Source: Shewanella sp. Choline-02u-19 (GTDB lineage: Bacteria > Pseudomonadota > Gammaproteobacteria > Enterobacterales > Shewanellaceae). From it: DNA of 64,000 nucleotides. A program made the translations under genes and the position numbers. This document shows positions 51,323 to 61,703 of this stretch, piece after piece. The stretch spans positions 744,001 through 808,000 of the forward strand of contig NZ_PJBE01000012.1 in assembly GCF_002836205.1 (NCBI RefSeq). Direction: 5' to 3'. Numbering within the stretch: position 1 is the stretch's first letter; each line of letters opens with the position of its first letter. The notes under the pieces were generated by a model. The model did no database searches. It was not told where the DNA came from and saw only the letters and a program-made list of their open reading frames with translations.

Positions 51323-51339
51323 AGGATCCATTTAGCCGC

Positions 51340-53562
51340 TTAAAACATCTGACGGGTAAATGCTTGGCAGATATTTTGCTCATCAGTTTGTTTGGCCCGT
51401 TTAAGGGCGACTTCTGCATTACTCAAGAACTGTTCGAGCTCCTGCCCACCTTGGTAGGCAGCTATCCCGATGCAGATACCTTCTCCTAGCCCATTGTCTT
51501 TGAGCTTGGCAAGGGTATCAATCGCAAAGTAATGCGCTTGGTCTGAATCTGTATCGGGTAACATGATAATGAGCTTACCAAGCTGCCAGCGAGACATTTG
51601 GTATCGGTTTGGTAGCTCCCTTAATAACTGTATTTCGACCTCTTTTTGCCGACTTTCTAGTTGGCCACTATCACTCATGTGGCTGAGCATGCCTTCGGCG
51701 GCAATATCGAGCAACATAAGACTTGAGAAGTCTTTTTTCGCTTGGCTCATATCATTAAAGTAACGTTCAAGATCACGGCGATCGCTAAATATGGTACTGC
51801 GATGTGGCACTAAACTTTTTGGGTCATTAGCATGGAGTCTTGATTTAGCCCGCTCAAAGGTACAGACAATATATTCAATATCGTTTGAACTGTCTAAATG
51901 GCTCTTCAATGTTGCCAACATACAGGCGTCATTAGCACGATTGTTTGATGAGAATATCTGACCTTGCCAAGTGCCTTTAATCATCAATTGCTGTGATATT
52001 TGCGGCCACTTTTGTTTAAACTCTTCATTGAGCAGATCGGTAATTTGTAGCTTACGGCTATCTTTAACCTGCATCAGCGTATTAAATGCCTGATTAGATT
52101 TTATGATGACACCTTTAGCATCTGAGAGAACCGTGGCTATTGGATTATCATTGAGCAATTGATTTAACTTTGCTTCCTCTTGGCTATGTTTTAGCTCCCC
52201 GACATCTTCAAAAGTGACTAAGGTGTAGTTTTGACCGTTATTCATATCAATTTCAAGTCGAAGTCTTACTGACAATCTAGCGCACTCTGAAGCATCGCTA
52301 TCAAGCTCGCCTTGCCACTCATGGTTAGCTATTAACTGTTCTGACAGGGCATGAAATTGATCATCGTCCATGTGTAATATGCGTTGTAAGCTACGGTCAG
52401 ACAGTTCATCTATTTGAAGAGAGAGTAGCTTAGCAGCCATAGGGTTGGCACTGAGCACTCGACCCGCATCATTGACAATGATGTAACCAGAATCGGTGTT
52501 GAATAGTCGATTGGCGAGATCAATACAGAAGTCACGAGAGCGATGAACCATACGATAGGCATGGGTTAGGTAAATGACAAAACAGGCTAACAAGGTGAAT
52601 AGGGTAGCGCCCCCCATGAGGATATTACGCCACTGTTCAAACTTGGCTGCAATGTCATCGTTTTTAACGTAGGACAGCAAAAAGTATTCACGGCGAGTCT
52701 CATACTGAGTGGTCAACTCGACTTTAAGGTAAACAAACGTGGCATCGTCACCGTGGAATTGGCCGAAATTACTTGCGGCAATCTTTCGCCAAAGTGCAGG
52801 GTAAGATTGCTTAAGGCTGCCGCCCATCGTTTCAGGTAGTCGACCAATAGTGGGTGATTCGATCACACCGGAGTAGAGCAAACCTTGTGTGTCGAGCATC
52901 ATTAACGGTGCTTGTTGACTGGAATAAGCAGGCTTAATATTTTGCAACATGCGTGACATTGAGTTATAGGCGACCAAATAACCTCTAACGGTTTGGTCTG
53001 GATTCTCCAGCCAAGCAAGCTGATACAAATAGGGCTCTAATTTGCCATTAACTGGGCTAAATTCGAGCGGGGAGGTGTAGATCTCGTTGCCGCCCATATT
53101 ACGTGAATTTCCCAGTAAAGACGGTGGCAGTGCGTGATGGCCAAACTCTTCATCGGTGGCAAATTTGAGTTGACCTTGTGGGTCATATAACGCAATACCG
53201 AGCAGTTCAGGGATGTTATCAACAATGATGTGCCAATTATCTTGTAACTTGGCTAGGTTTGGCTCACTCGGGAGTTTCATGTAACGATTTAATAGTTCTG
53301 AGGTGGCAAACATCTGTGTTCTAAATTGCTGGAAAGAGACTTTGTCAGCAATCAGAGTACCAACAGCTTGTAGCTCGCTGTAGCGTTGTGTCGCCCAGTC
53401 TTCTTGTAAACGTCTCTCACCTAAAGTGATGATAATATTCGTAAAAATAATAACCGATATTATTAATATGCCGATTTGACTTGCCGCTGCCAAAATTCGT
53501 TGTTGGGACCACTGGATCCCTTGAGCATTGATAAGTAGAGGTAATTTTCGGGTTAACATCAA
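51340..53562 (-). CDS. Membrane PAS protein with degenerate GGDEF domain
   Basis: A 740-residue sensor. Membrane segments near 25-48 and 315-335 bracket a periplasmic domain of about 265 residues. Two PAS domains follow (about 355-465 and 470-580; TDSGYIIVNDAGRVLSANPMA starts the first, NDNPIATVLSDAKGVIIKSNQAF the second). The last 150 residues align with a diguanylate cyclase, but where GGDEF belongs the sequence reads WQLGKL, so it cannot make c-di-GMP by the known mechanism. It may be a receptor or a pseudo-enzyme partner. Single gene, minus strand. Confidence 0.82.
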   Translation of the reverse strand: MMLTRKLPLLINAQGIQWSQQRILAAASQIGILIISVIIFTNIIITLGERRLQEDWATQRYSELQAVGTLIADKVSFQQFRTQMFATSELLNRYMKLPSEPNLAKLQDNWHIIVDNIPELLGIALYDPQGQLKFATDEEFGHHALPPSLLGNSRNMGGNEIYTSPLEFSPVNGKLEPYLYQLAWLENPDQTVRGYLVAYNSMSRMLQNIKPAYSSQQAPLMMLDTQGLLYSGVIESPTIGRLPETMGGSLKQSYPALWRKIAASNFGQFHGDDATFVYLKVELTTQYETRREYFLLSYVKNDDIAAKFEQWRNILMGGATLFTLLACFVIYLTHAYRMVHRSRDFCIDLANRLFNTDSGYIIVNDAGRVLSANPMAAKLLSLQIDELSDRSLQRILHMDDDQFHALSEQLIANHEWQGELDSDASECARLSVRLRLEIDMNNGQNYTLVTFEDVGELKHSQEEAKLNQLLNDNPIATVLSDAKGVIIKSNQAFNTLMQVKDSRKLQITDLLNEEFKQKWPQISQQLMIKGTWQGQIFSSNNRANDACMLATLKSHLDSSNDIEYIVCTFERAKSRLHANDPKSLVPHRSTIFSDRRDLERYFNDMSQAKKDFSSLMLLDIAAEGMLSHMSDSGQLESRQKEVEIQLLRELPNRYQMSRWQLGKLIIMLPDTDSDQAHYFAIDTLAKLKDNGLGEGICIGIAAYQGGQELEQFLSNAEVALKRAKQTDEQNICQAFTRQMF

Positions 53563-53726
53563 TCGCTAATTCTGATGGTTATTATAAACGCCATGTTATA
53601 CCAATTCGGCTATATATGTAATTAATTCAGCCTTGGTGCACCGTTACTTTGCCTCTGCTCTAGGCTGAGGCTGAAGTTATGTTTAACGGACTCGATAGAA
53701 TAGTCGCTGAGTCGTTAAATGTGCCT

Positions 53727-54350
53727 TTAACCTACGACGTCTAACTCCCTTTGCTTAAACGTAGCGCCTGCTGCTTCGACTAATTCTCGACAGGCATCAA
53801 TGTCGACACCGGCTAAGCCGTTAATGGCTGAAACCTGTACGTCGGCAATATAACGTGGGGCTTGTTCTATAAATTCGAGTACCGCGGGATAAGCGCCTTT
53901 CAATTTAGGTTGGCAATGCGCTTGGTAGCTGGCGGCGGTATCGGCATTAAGCGATATTGACAGGCTATCAATACATTCTGCTAGCTCAGGTAGAATGTTG
54001 CGCTTGTGGAATAGATTGCCTAATCCATCCGTGTTGACTCTTACCTTGCCTCCTCGTGTTTTTATCTCTTTCGCTACGTTTAATAATGTTGGCAAATTAA
54101 GCGTTGGCTCTCCGTATCCGCAAAAAACATATTCATCGAATTTAGAGGTATCGCCAAGCAGTGCAATCACTTCTTCAGCACTAGGTTGACGATCGAGCCC
54201 TAGTTGATATTGGTGTACCTGTTTGCTGCCATTATGTTTTGGACAGAATTGGCAACGTAAAGTGCATCTGCCGGTAATGTTCAAATAGCGACTGGTACGG
54301 ATATCATAAACAAGGGTGGCTTCAGTTTGTGTCGGTGCAGTCGTTGTCAT
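53727..54350 (-). CDS. TatD-linked radical SAM protein
   Basis: A 207-residue radical SAM protein. CTLRCQFC near residue 29 is the CxxxCxxC motif that binds the Fe4S4 cluster; FCGYGEPTLNL is the GGEP-type SAM motif, and VRVNTDGLGN fits the ribose site. The family is found next to or fused to TatD hydrolases, with unknown substrate. Here no tatD gene is next to it. Minus strand, with a terminator further upstream that serves the RND gene. Confidence 0.87.
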   Translation of the reverse strand: MTTTAPTQTEATLVYDIRTSRYLNITGRCTLRCQFCPKHNGSKQVHQYQLGLDRQPSAEEVIALLGDTSKFDEYVFCGYGEPTLNLPTLLNVAKEIKTRGGKVRVNTDGLGNLFHKRNILPELAECIDSLSISLNADTAASYQAHCQPKLKGAYPAVLEFIEQAPRYIADVQVSAINGLAGVDIDACRELVEAAGATFKQRELDVVG

Positions 54351-54488
54351 TATTTTGGGTCGCTAGCAAAAGGGGATTCAGCTTAGCGAATGCACTGTAC
54401 TTATTCTGTTTGCTGGATCGAGTATTTCTATTTTTCTCCACTGAACATCGATTGATACGTATTTAGTGGTCGCTAATGTTGGAGGCGT

Positions 54489-54517
54489 AAAAAAGGAGGC
54501 CATTGGCCTCCTTTTAT
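54489..54517 (-). terminator. Intrinsic terminator of the RND operon
   Basis: AAAAGGAGGCC and GGCCTCCTTTT form the stem with a 3-nt loop. On the minus strand it follows the RND permease, 23 bp after its stop. Confidence 0.9.
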
Positions 54518-54539
54518 TCAGTACAATAATAAAGTGTCT

Positions 54540-57500
54540 CTAGTTTGATACCTGCTCTGGTGACTGGTCAGCTTCAGCTTCAGCTTTTGGTTGCCACCAC
54601 CACTGATAGAATCTACTAGAAGTGCGTTTGATATCATCAAGGATTATGTACAGTAAAGGCACCAAAATTAGCGTCACTACGGTTGAGAACAAAATACCAA
54701 ATGCAAGAGAGGCGGCCATCGGGATAACGATTTGAGCCTGTAAGCTCTTCTCTAACAAAATAGGCACTAAGCCGACAAATGTTGTCAGTGAGGTTAAGAT
54801 AATTGCCCTGAATCGGTAACAACCAGAGTCGACAGCTGATTGCACTATCGAATGGCCTTCTGCGCGCGCACGGTTAACGAAATCGACCAAAATCAATGAA
54901 TCGTTCACCACCACTCCCGCAAGAGCAACAATGCCACACAAGCTCAAAATACTCATGTTTAGACCGAGGATAAAGTGACCAAATAGCGCGCCAATCATAC
55001 CAAACGGAATCACCGACATGATGATAAGAGGTTGGCTATATGACTTTAGCGGAATGGCCATGAGTGCATAGATAGTAAATAGCGCAAAGAAGAATCCTTG
55101 CATCAAGCTAACAAGTGCACTTTGTTCATCGGCGCTACCACCATCGAGTGCAGTCGAGATATTCGGATATTTTTTTGCCAGTATCGGCAAGAAATCCTCT
55201 TGAATTTCTGACACAACCTTGGAGGGTTCCACTTTGTTGGTATCAGCATTGGCGGTAATCGTTATCGCTCTTCTGCTATCCACTCGAGTAATGGAGGAGT
55301 ACGAATCACCTAGCTCAATTTGGGCAACTGTTCCAAAAGGCACCGCTGCACCGGTTGGTGTACGGATCAGCATATTCTCGAGATGACCCACTGTGCGGCG
55401 TTGTTCAAGTGGGTAGCGCACCATCACTTTAACTTCTTCTTTGTTACGCAAGATCCGCTGCGCTTCATAACCGTAGAAACCGTATCTAACTTGGCGAGCT
55501 AGATCTGACAGCGTCAGTCCAAGCGCTTCCGCTTCTGGTTTGATCTTTAGTTTGATCTCTTGGCTACCAGAGGAGAAGTTGTCGGCAATGTCGTAAACAC
55601 CTTCGTAGCTTCGCAGCTTTTGTTTCAGTTCTGCAGAGGCAAGCGACAATTGCTCAAGATTACTTGAGGTGAGTCTAAAGGCAATATCGCCACCAGTGTC
55701 ATTGGTGCTGGCATTAATATTGAGTTTCTTAACGGCAAGCAGTTCAGGCAGTTGTTCACGCCAAGCTGAAGCGATGGTTTCGCCATCAACAGTGCGCTCT
55801 TCGCCCTTGGTGAGCTCGGCAAAAATAAATGCAGAAGTACGAGAACTCATATTAATAAAGCTGTGTTTTACTACCGGGTAGCCGAGTTCACCTTCCATAT
55901 CATCGTTCATGCGGTAGAGTGCTTCCTCTACTTCTTGAACCACTTGCAGGGTATTTTCTTCTGAGCTACCTTCATCCATTTGCAGCTGAACTTGGATAAA
56001 GTCTGACGGAATACTGGGGAAGAACACCCAACGTACCTGACCACTAACCACCAGTGCGATAGACAGGATGAGTACACCGGTAAAGATGGCGACGGTGTTA
56101 TATCGATTTACAATGCAGCGCTCTAAAAATGAGCGATAATTGTTATGGATAAAGTACTGCACCTTGTCATTTAAACCCGCTTTAAAACGGCCTAACCTGC
56201 CCAATTGATCACGTGGCTTGGGTGGTTTCATATGGGCTAAATGTGCGGGTAAAATCAGTTTCGATTCCAATAGCGAGAACATTAAACAGAGGATAACCAC
56301 CATGCCGATAGATTTCCAGATGATCCCCTGTGGACCCGACACCATCAACATTGGCACAAAGGCCGCGATGGTGGTGAGTACACCGAATGTCGCAGGCATC
56401 GCGACTTTCTTGGCACCTCTAACCACATTATCAAGTGAATGCCCGTATCGCTCTATTTCACTATAGGCACTTTCGCCAATGACAATGGCATCGTCCACCA
56501 CGATCCCTAGCACTAGAATAAAGGCAAATAGTGTTAATAAGTTAATCGACAGTGAGAATGGCTCTAATGGCATGACCAACATGGCGCCCAAGAAACAAAC
56601 CGGTAGACCTACCATTACCCAGAACGCCAGCTTAATTTCCAAAAATAGCGCCAGAATAACAAACACTAATAAGGCACCATAAAACATGTTTGACAGCATC
56701 ATGTTCAATCGACCTTTTAGGTAGTGGGTTAAGTCACCCCAAGTATCGAGTTTAGCGCCGGTCGGTAAGAACTCGCGTTTCTGCTCAATGTATTCTTTTA
56801 CCTGTGCAGAGATATCTAACGCGTTTTGATCATCAACGCTCAATATTTCAATAATTGCCGCGGGCTGACCATTGAAGCGAGTGTATTCGAGTCTCTCTTC
56901 AAAACCGTCGTTGATAGTCGCCACTTGTGGCAGCATTACGCGGCTGCCGTCGGGACGACTACTCACCACAATTTGAGCGAAATCGTCACCTGTGTAAGCT
57001 TGTCCTTTTGTACGCAGTAAAATATCGCCATCTTTAGCGCGAATTGAACCGCCAGGCAGATCGATTGATGAGTTCTGTACTGCTTGTGCTACTTGAGAGA
57101 AGGTGAGTCCGTACTCTCGCAGTTTATCTTCCGATAATTCAATCGCAATTTCGTATTCACGTACGCCAGTCACCTGGGCTCGCGTTATCGCGGGCAGTGC
57201 AGCGACTTCATCACGAATGGTCTTGGCCAGCTCTTTCATCTCTCTAAGAGATTGGTCACCATAGACCGAGATCCAAATGACATTGTTCTCAGGTTTAAGA
57301 CGGGTAATGTTGGGCTTTTCAATGTTGACGGGGAAGGTGGATATAGCGTCAATTCGTAGCTTGGCTTCATCGAGGATATCTTGTGGATCGTAGCTATCTT
57401 CCACTTCAATGGTAACTGACCCCACCCCTTCGCTGGCAACCGATGTGACTTTCTTTATGCCGTTAATATCTTGGATCGCTTCCTCGATCTTGATATTAAT

Positions 57501-57698
57501 GCCTTCCTCGATTTCTTGTGGTGCTGCGCCTGGGTAGGCGACTGAGATGTTGAGGTAGTTAAGCTCAAAGGTCGGGAAAATCTCTTTATTAATAATAACC
57601 GTGCTAAATAGACCGCCTATCAACAAGACCCACATTAATAGATTGGATGCGACATTGTTTCTAGCGAACCAAGCGATCATCCCTTTTTCAGCAGCCAT
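54540..57698 (-). CDS. RND-family efflux permease
   Basis: A 1052-residue inner-membrane pump subunit of the AcrB/HAE type. VYAYPG-like SVAYPGAAPQEIEEGIN is the family start; IVVDDAIVIGESAYSEIE in TM4 holds the proton-relay aspartates; LKSYSQPLIIMSVIPFGMIGALFGH and VALAGVVVNDSLILVDF are the late family motifs. It would pump compounds out using the proton gradient together with the adaptor upstream and an outer-membrane channel not in this window. Its ATG overlaps the adaptor stop by one base (TAATG), so translation is coupled. The substrate is not known. Confidence 0.95.
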   Translation of the reverse strand: MAAEKGMIAWFARNNVASNLLMWVLLIGGLFSTVIINKEIFPTFELNYLNISVAYPGAAPQEIEEGINIKIEEAIQDINGIKKVTSVASEGVGSVTIEVEDSYDPQDILDEAKLRIDAISTFPVNIEKPNITRLKPENNVIWISVYGDQSLREMKELAKTIRDEVAALPAITRAQVTGVREYEIAIELSEDKLREYGLTFSQVAQAVQNSSIDLPGGSIRAKDGDILLRTKGQAYTGDDFAQIVVSSRPDGSRVMLPQVATINDGFEERLEYTRFNGQPAAIIEILSVDDQNALDISAQVKEYIEQKREFLPTGAKLDTWGDLTHYLKGRLNMMLSNMFYGALLVFVILALFLEIKLAFWVMVGLPVCFLGAMLVMPLEPFSLSINLLTLFAFILVLGIVVDDAIVIGESAYSEIERYGHSLDNVVRGAKKVAMPATFGVLTTIAAFVPMLMVSGPQGIIWKSIGMVVILCLMFSLLESKLILPAHLAHMKPPKPRDQLGRLGRFKAGLNDKVQYFIHNNYRSFLERCIVNRYNTVAIFTGVLILSIALVVSGQVRWVFFPSIPSDFIQVQLQMDEGSSEENTLQVVQEVEEALYRMNDDMEGELGYPVVKHSFINMSSRTSAFIFAELTKGEERTVDGETIASAWREQLPELLAVKKLNINASTNDTGGDIAFRLTSSNLEQLSLASAELKQKLRSYEGVYDIADNFSSGSQEIKLKIKPEAEALGLTLSDLARQVRYGFYGYEAQRILRNKEEVKVMVRYPLEQRRTVGHLENMLIRTPTGAAVPFGTVAQIELGDSYSSITRVDSRRAITITANADTNKVEPSKVVSEIQEDFLPILAKKYPNISTALDGGSADEQSALVSLMQGFFFALFTIYALMAIPLKSYSQPLIIMSVIPFGMIGALFGHFILGLNMSILSLCGIVALAGVVVNDSLILVDFVNRARAEGHSIVQSAVDSGCYRFRAIILTSLTTFVGLVPILLEKSLQAQIVIPMAASLAFGILFSTVVTLILVPLLYIILDDIKRTSSRFYQWWWQPKAEAEADQSPEQVSN

Positions 57699-58912
57699 TA
57701 TTGTTCACCTTTACTAGCGAGTTTTTCTTGAGGTGCCGGCTCATCAGAACCCTCTAAAATCGAGCTGTTCTCTTCGCCTAAGACTTTGACTAATTGGCCA
57801 TCTTCAACATTGGTCAGGTTAGTTACTGAAATGCGCTCTCCGCTGGCTAAGCTATCTTTGATGTAGACATTTTCTAGATCGGTGCGGACGACGTTGACGG
57901 CTCTGATCTCAACGCTGTTATCTTTTTTAATGAGGGTAACGGTTCCATGACGTACCAGATAACGTGGCAACTTCACTATACCTTCAACAGTGCGACCTTT
58001 AATGACGGCGCTGACAAAACTGCCGTATTTGAGTGGCAGTTGACCATCAACTCTAGTGCCTCTAAGGTAGGGATCTTTCACTTCAGCGACCAAATAAACC
58101 ATGCGGTTTTCTGCGTCGATAACGCCTTCGCTGCGAATAATCTTGCCTGTCCAAGTTACAATCTTACCCGCAAGATCGGCACTTAAAGTGACTTCTGTAT
58201 CGGGGTTTTCGACTGATTCTAAATAGGCTAAATCATTATTTGAAAGTGGTAAGCGGATCTCTGCTATTTGAGTGTCGTAAAGTTCGCCTAAGTTAGTGCC
58301 TAAGGTGACATACTGCCCAAGGTCCACATTTCGCGCCTTGATGATGCCATCAAAAGGCGCGCGAATAACGGTACGCTCAAGGTTTCGCTCTGCTCTAGCG
58401 AGTGCGGCTTGTTGAAACTTAACATTGGCTTGCTCTTGCTTTAACTGCGGCAGACGCAGGCCTAATTCTGGGGGAATGCCGCCGTCGTATCCTTTCCAGT
58501 CATTTTTAGCCACTTCGCCCTTTGCGCGTTCCTCTTCAAGTGCTGCCTTGGCCTGTGCTACAGAAGCTTGAGCTTGCATTAGGTCGGCTTCATAATCTGA
58601 AGGCTCAATAACGGCGAGTTCTTCGCCTTTTTTAACGACACCACCGGCAACGAATTTGTTGGATATGTTAAGCATTCGGCCCTGAACTTCAGTGACCAAT
58701 TGGGTTTTATATTTAGGACTGACGATACCGTAAGAGGGCAGATTGAGCGACACTGTTTGTTGTTGAACTTCCATAACATCAACAATTGGGATGGGCGCTT
58801 CATCTGCTTTTTGTTCAGGTGCTTCTTTAGTGCTGATAAGTACTTGCGCAGCCACAATAAAGAAAACAAGAATAAATAGTGGGGAAGCCCTTCTGATTAC
58901 TTTTTTTATCAT
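57698..58912 (-). CDS. RND efflux periplasmic adaptor
   Basis: A 404-residue membrane fusion protein. One membrane segment (ASPLFILVFFIVAAQVLI) anchors it; no lipobox. The coiled-coil hairpin (about 110-190) with ALEEERAKGEVAKNDW and the lipoyl half-motif RTVIRAPFDGIIKARNVDLGQYV are typical. It links the RND pump to an outer-membrane channel. The frame opens 32 codons upstream at TTG 59008, but the ATG at 58912 (MIKKVIRRA) starts a proper anchor. It is the first gene of the operon. Confidence 0.93.
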   Translation of the reverse strand: MIKKVIRRASPLFILVFFIVAAQVLISTKEAPEQKADEAPIPIVDVMEVQQQTVSLNLPSYGIVSPKYKTQLVTEVQGRMLNISNKFVAGGVVKKGEELAVIEPSDYEADLMQAQASVAQAKAALEEERAKGEVAKNDWKGYDGGIPPELGLRLPQLKQEQANVKFQQAALARAERNLERTVIRAPFDGIIKARNVDLGQYVTLGTNLGELYDTQIAEIRLPLSNNDLAYLESVENPDTEVTLSADLAGKIVTWTGKIIRSEGVIDAENRMVYLVAEVKDPYLRGTRVDGQLPLKYGSFVSAVIKGRTVEGIVKLPRYLVRHGTVTLIKKDNSVEIRAVNVVRTDLENVYIKDSLASGERISVTNLTNVEDGQLVKVLGEENSSILEGSDEPAPQEKLASKGEQ

Positions 58913-59121
58913 TATAATTTCGCTTTTCCATGTAATACCTTTCCTTTGACGTAAATTACCAGACTCAGCGCGAACACGATATTGTTTTTTGTATATAAAA
59001 TGTTTCAATTTATGGCGTTAACCCTAACATGTGTGGTTTTTTAAGGCGCTAATGCATAAATAATGGACATTAAGATTTTTGGGGGAGGTTGTTGGGTGAG
59101 ATTTTTTTCGGCTAGAAACAG

Positions 59122-59148
59122 AAAAGGATCACATTAAGTGATCCTTTT
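59122..59148 (-). terminator. Intrinsic terminator of srmB
   Basis: AAAAGGATCAC and GTGATCCTTTT with a 5-nt loop, 22 bp after the srmB stop on the minus strand. Confidence 0.9.
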
Positions 59149-59169
59149 AAAAGAGCAAGTAAGCGAGGT

Positions 59170-60396
59170 TTACTTCTTTTTCTTCTTCTTGTTTTTCTTA
59201 CTATAAGTCTTGCCAGTGTCTTGTACTTTCTTCTTCCCTGGAGGCTTAGCCTCTTTGTTATTAGGGCGAAGATCTTTCACAAAACGACGCTTTAATGGCT
59301 GATCAATATAGCGTTCAATCTTGCCAACAATACGGACGTCATGGGCTTCAACGAGTGATATCGCCGTTCCTTTTGCGCCAGCACGGCCAGTACGACCAAT
59401 ACGGTGAACATAGGTGTCTGCTGAACGTGGCATATCAAAGTTGATGACATGGGTGATGTCATCTACATCAATACCACGTGCAGCGACATCAGTGGCAAGT
59501 AGTACGTTAACTTCACCTTTAGTGAAACGTCCTAAGGCTTGAAAACGTGCTTTTTGCTCCATATCACCGCGCATAAAGCTGCAGGTGATGCCTTGTTTCT
59601 GTAATAAGCCTTCAAGACTGGCAACCGATTCACGTGTTTTAACAAACACGATAGTGCGCTGCACTTCTTCTTGTTTCAGAATAGCGCATAACATCGCAAA
59701 TTTATGGGCTTTATCGTCAGCGATATGGACCCATTGGTGGATCTTGGCTTTTTCGCTGCGAGGAGCTTCTGCTTCAACCTTGGCAGGGTTGTTTAATAAC
59801 TGATGTGAGAAACGACCTACGTCGCTACCTTCAAGCGTGGCAGAGAACAACATGGTTTGTTTACGGCCAACAGACTCGATAGCGAGTGTTTCCACTGCGG
59901 CAGAGAAGCCCATATCCAGCATACGGTCGGCTTCATCGATAATTAAAACTTCAACCTCTTCGGCATTGAATAACCCTTTATCAAGGTATTCCATTAAGCG
60001 GCCTGGTGTGGCGACTAAAATGTCGACATTGCCTTTTAATGCATCTTCCTGAGCCGCGTAAGGAACGCCGCCGGTAATGATGCAGGTATCGAAGTTTAAG
60101 CCAGTGCCTAAATGAGATGCATAGCGATGAATTTGACTGGCAAGCTCTCGTGTTGGAGTCAGAATTAATACGCGAGCTTGGCCACCGAATCGACGTGGAA
60201 AGTCGAGCAGGTGCTGCATAGCAGGTAATAGGAAGCTCGCTGTTTTCCCTGTTCCTGTTGGCGCACGAGCAAGAATATCTCTTTGCTCCATGGCAACTGG
60301 AATTGTTTGTTGTTGTATCGTAGTGGGCTTGTTGTGGCCCATTGCTTTTAGTGACTCTAACAAACGAGGGTCAAGCTGGAGATCTTCAAATAGCAT
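59170..60396 (-). CDS. srmB: DEAD-box RNA helicase SrmB
   Basis: A 408-residue DEAD-box helicase from the ATG at 60396 (MLFEDLQLDPRL). Motifs in order: Q motif (KPTTIQQQTIP), APTGTGKT, PTRELA, TPGRL, DEADRMLD, SAT, and HRIGRTGRAG. The C-terminus is strongly basic and ends in a run of lysines. SrmB helps assemble the 50S ribosomal subunit. Its position beside trmN6 is the same as in E. coli, which supports the SrmB call over other DEAD-box types. Upstream in-frame codons to 60429 are not conserved. Confidence 0.92.
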   Translation of the reverse strand: MLFEDLQLDPRLLESLKAMGHNKPTTIQQQTIPVAMEQRDILARAPTGTGKTASFLLPAMQHLLDFPRRFGGQARVLILTPTRELASQIHRYASHLGTGLNFDTCIITGGVPYAAQEDALKGNVDILVATPGRLMEYLDKGLFNAEEVEVLIIDEADRMLDMGFSAAVETLAIESVGRKQTMLFSATLEGSDVGRFSHQLLNNPAKVEAEAPRSEKAKIHQWVHIADDKAHKFAMLCAILKQEEVQRTIVFVKTRESVASLEGLLQKQGITCSFMRGDMEQKARFQALGRFTKGEVNVLLATDVAARGIDVDDITHVINFDMPRSADTYVHRIGRTGRAGAKGTAISLVEAHDVRIVGKIERYIDQPLKRRFVKDLRPNNKEAKPPGKKKVQDTGKTYSKKNKKKKKK

Positions 60397-60474
60397 GCGT
60401 TGGCATCTCAATAAATAATAGCCGCACATTATAAAGGTTTCACGAGCGACTTGAAACGATTAGATCGCCGATCG

Positions 60475-61206
60475 CTACAGCTTTAAATAAAAACTTTTTG
60501 TGAATTGAACAAACTCATCGGTGTACTGACCATTTCTCTGACGAATCGCTAAGGTTGAGATTGAATTAACCTCCTGATCAATTAGCGTATTTGTGTCATT
60601 TGATACGACTAGGAGCAACAACTGTCTATTGGGTAGCTTACCTTCAACACTGGCGACGGTCACCGAGTGTCTAAGGGCTAGCGGGTATTTATGGAGTCGG
60701 TTGAGTAGTTGAGTGGCTTCAGTGGTTGGCAAAATAAGGCTCGCTTGGCCTGTTATTGGACAGAGCAAAGAGCTGATCGCCCTTAACAGTTCATCAAAAC
60801 TCAGACTGTCAGTGTGACGCGCTGTGGCTCTTAGCTGGCTACTCGATCGTGGGCCATTGCCAAAATAGGGGGGGTTGCAAATGATGTGATCAAAACGCAG
60901 TTCTATCGCCTCAGTGCAGTACTGTTGAATGGAACTTGTTAGCAGGGTTAACCTTTCGGCCCAAGGGCTGTGATTGAAGTTGTGCTGGCAATCGAGCGCT
61001 GCGCTTAGATCCAGCTCGATAGCGGTTATTTGCGCTTGGCTGCGTTGAGCAGCCATTAAACTCAGCAAACCGCTTCCAGTACCGATATCCAATATGGTTT
61101 TGGCATTCGTTAATGGTGCCCATGCGCCGAGAAGAACTCCATCGGTGCTGACAGGCATGCCGCAGCGGCTGTCGTCGATATGAAACTGTTTAAAGCTAAA
61201 AGGCAT
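60475..61206 (-). CDS. trmN6: tRNA1(Val) adenine-37 N6-methyltransferase
   Basis: A 243-residue SAM-dependent methyltransferase. ILDIGTGSGLLSLMAAQR is motif I; IICNPPYFGNGP is the NPPY motif of adenine-N6 methyltransferases. It matches E. coli YfiC/TrmN6 (about 245 residues), which methylates A37 of valine tRNA1. In E. coli it is also next to srmB. The two genes here are both on the minus strand, 78 bp apart. Confidence 0.92.
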   Translation of the reverse strand: MPFSFKQFHIDDSRCGMPVSTDGVLLGAWAPLTNAKTILDIGTGSGLLSLMAAQRSQAQITAIELDLSAALDCQHNFNHSPWAERLTLLTSSIQQYCTEAIELRFDHIICNPPYFGNGPRSSSQLRATARHTDSLSFDELLRAISSLLCPITGQASLILPTTEATQLLNRLHKYPLALRHSVTVASVEGKLPNRQLLLLVVSNDTNTLIDQEVNSISTLAIRQRNGQYTDEFVQFTKSFYLKL

Positions 61207-61703
61207 GTAAGTTACAAAATGCGGGTCAGTGACAGAATTGTACGCTAAATCATCCTAAGCACAATCAAGATAGACATTGCTGTTTTAGTCCACGGCGAGG
61301 GCCTGTGTTTACTCGTTTTTAAGCATTTGATAGGCGAACTGGTGGATGTTTCTTGCTTAGATGATAAATGGGTTGAATGTAAGTGATGAAAATTAAGTGT
61401 TAACAGGGCGTTATTATTTGTATCGAGAGTGGCAATTATTCGGCCGCGATTCTTGTTAAATGGTTGTGAGTCTGATAATAGTATGCGCCCCCAAGAGAGG
61501 ACAAAGCCTCTTTTTAGGGACTGTAAACCAGTTTTATAGCAATTACAGTGACCGCTTTTTCGCTGTTGTTCATAAAGTAGCCAAGCTTAGGTCGTATTTA
61601 CCACTGGCTTGTGTAAACCAAATATTACACATTAATAGTTGTCATCCTAAAGTGGTGCTGTAAAGGCGTGATGAGATGAAATTGTTAACAATAAAAAATA
61701 AAG
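61207..61703. other. Intergenic region between trmN6 and brnQ
   Basis: 497 bp without a convincing gene. AGAGG/CCTCT at 61496-61511 with TTTT after it is a weak terminator-like hairpin about 190 bp before brnQ and could be part of a leader. No leader peptide rich in Leu, Ile or Val was found. Confidence 0.45.

Noticed and set aside
61460..61663. A 67-codon open frame upstream of brnQ, considered as a leader peptide
   Set aside because: It has no run of Leu, Ile or Val codons and no ribosome binding site.
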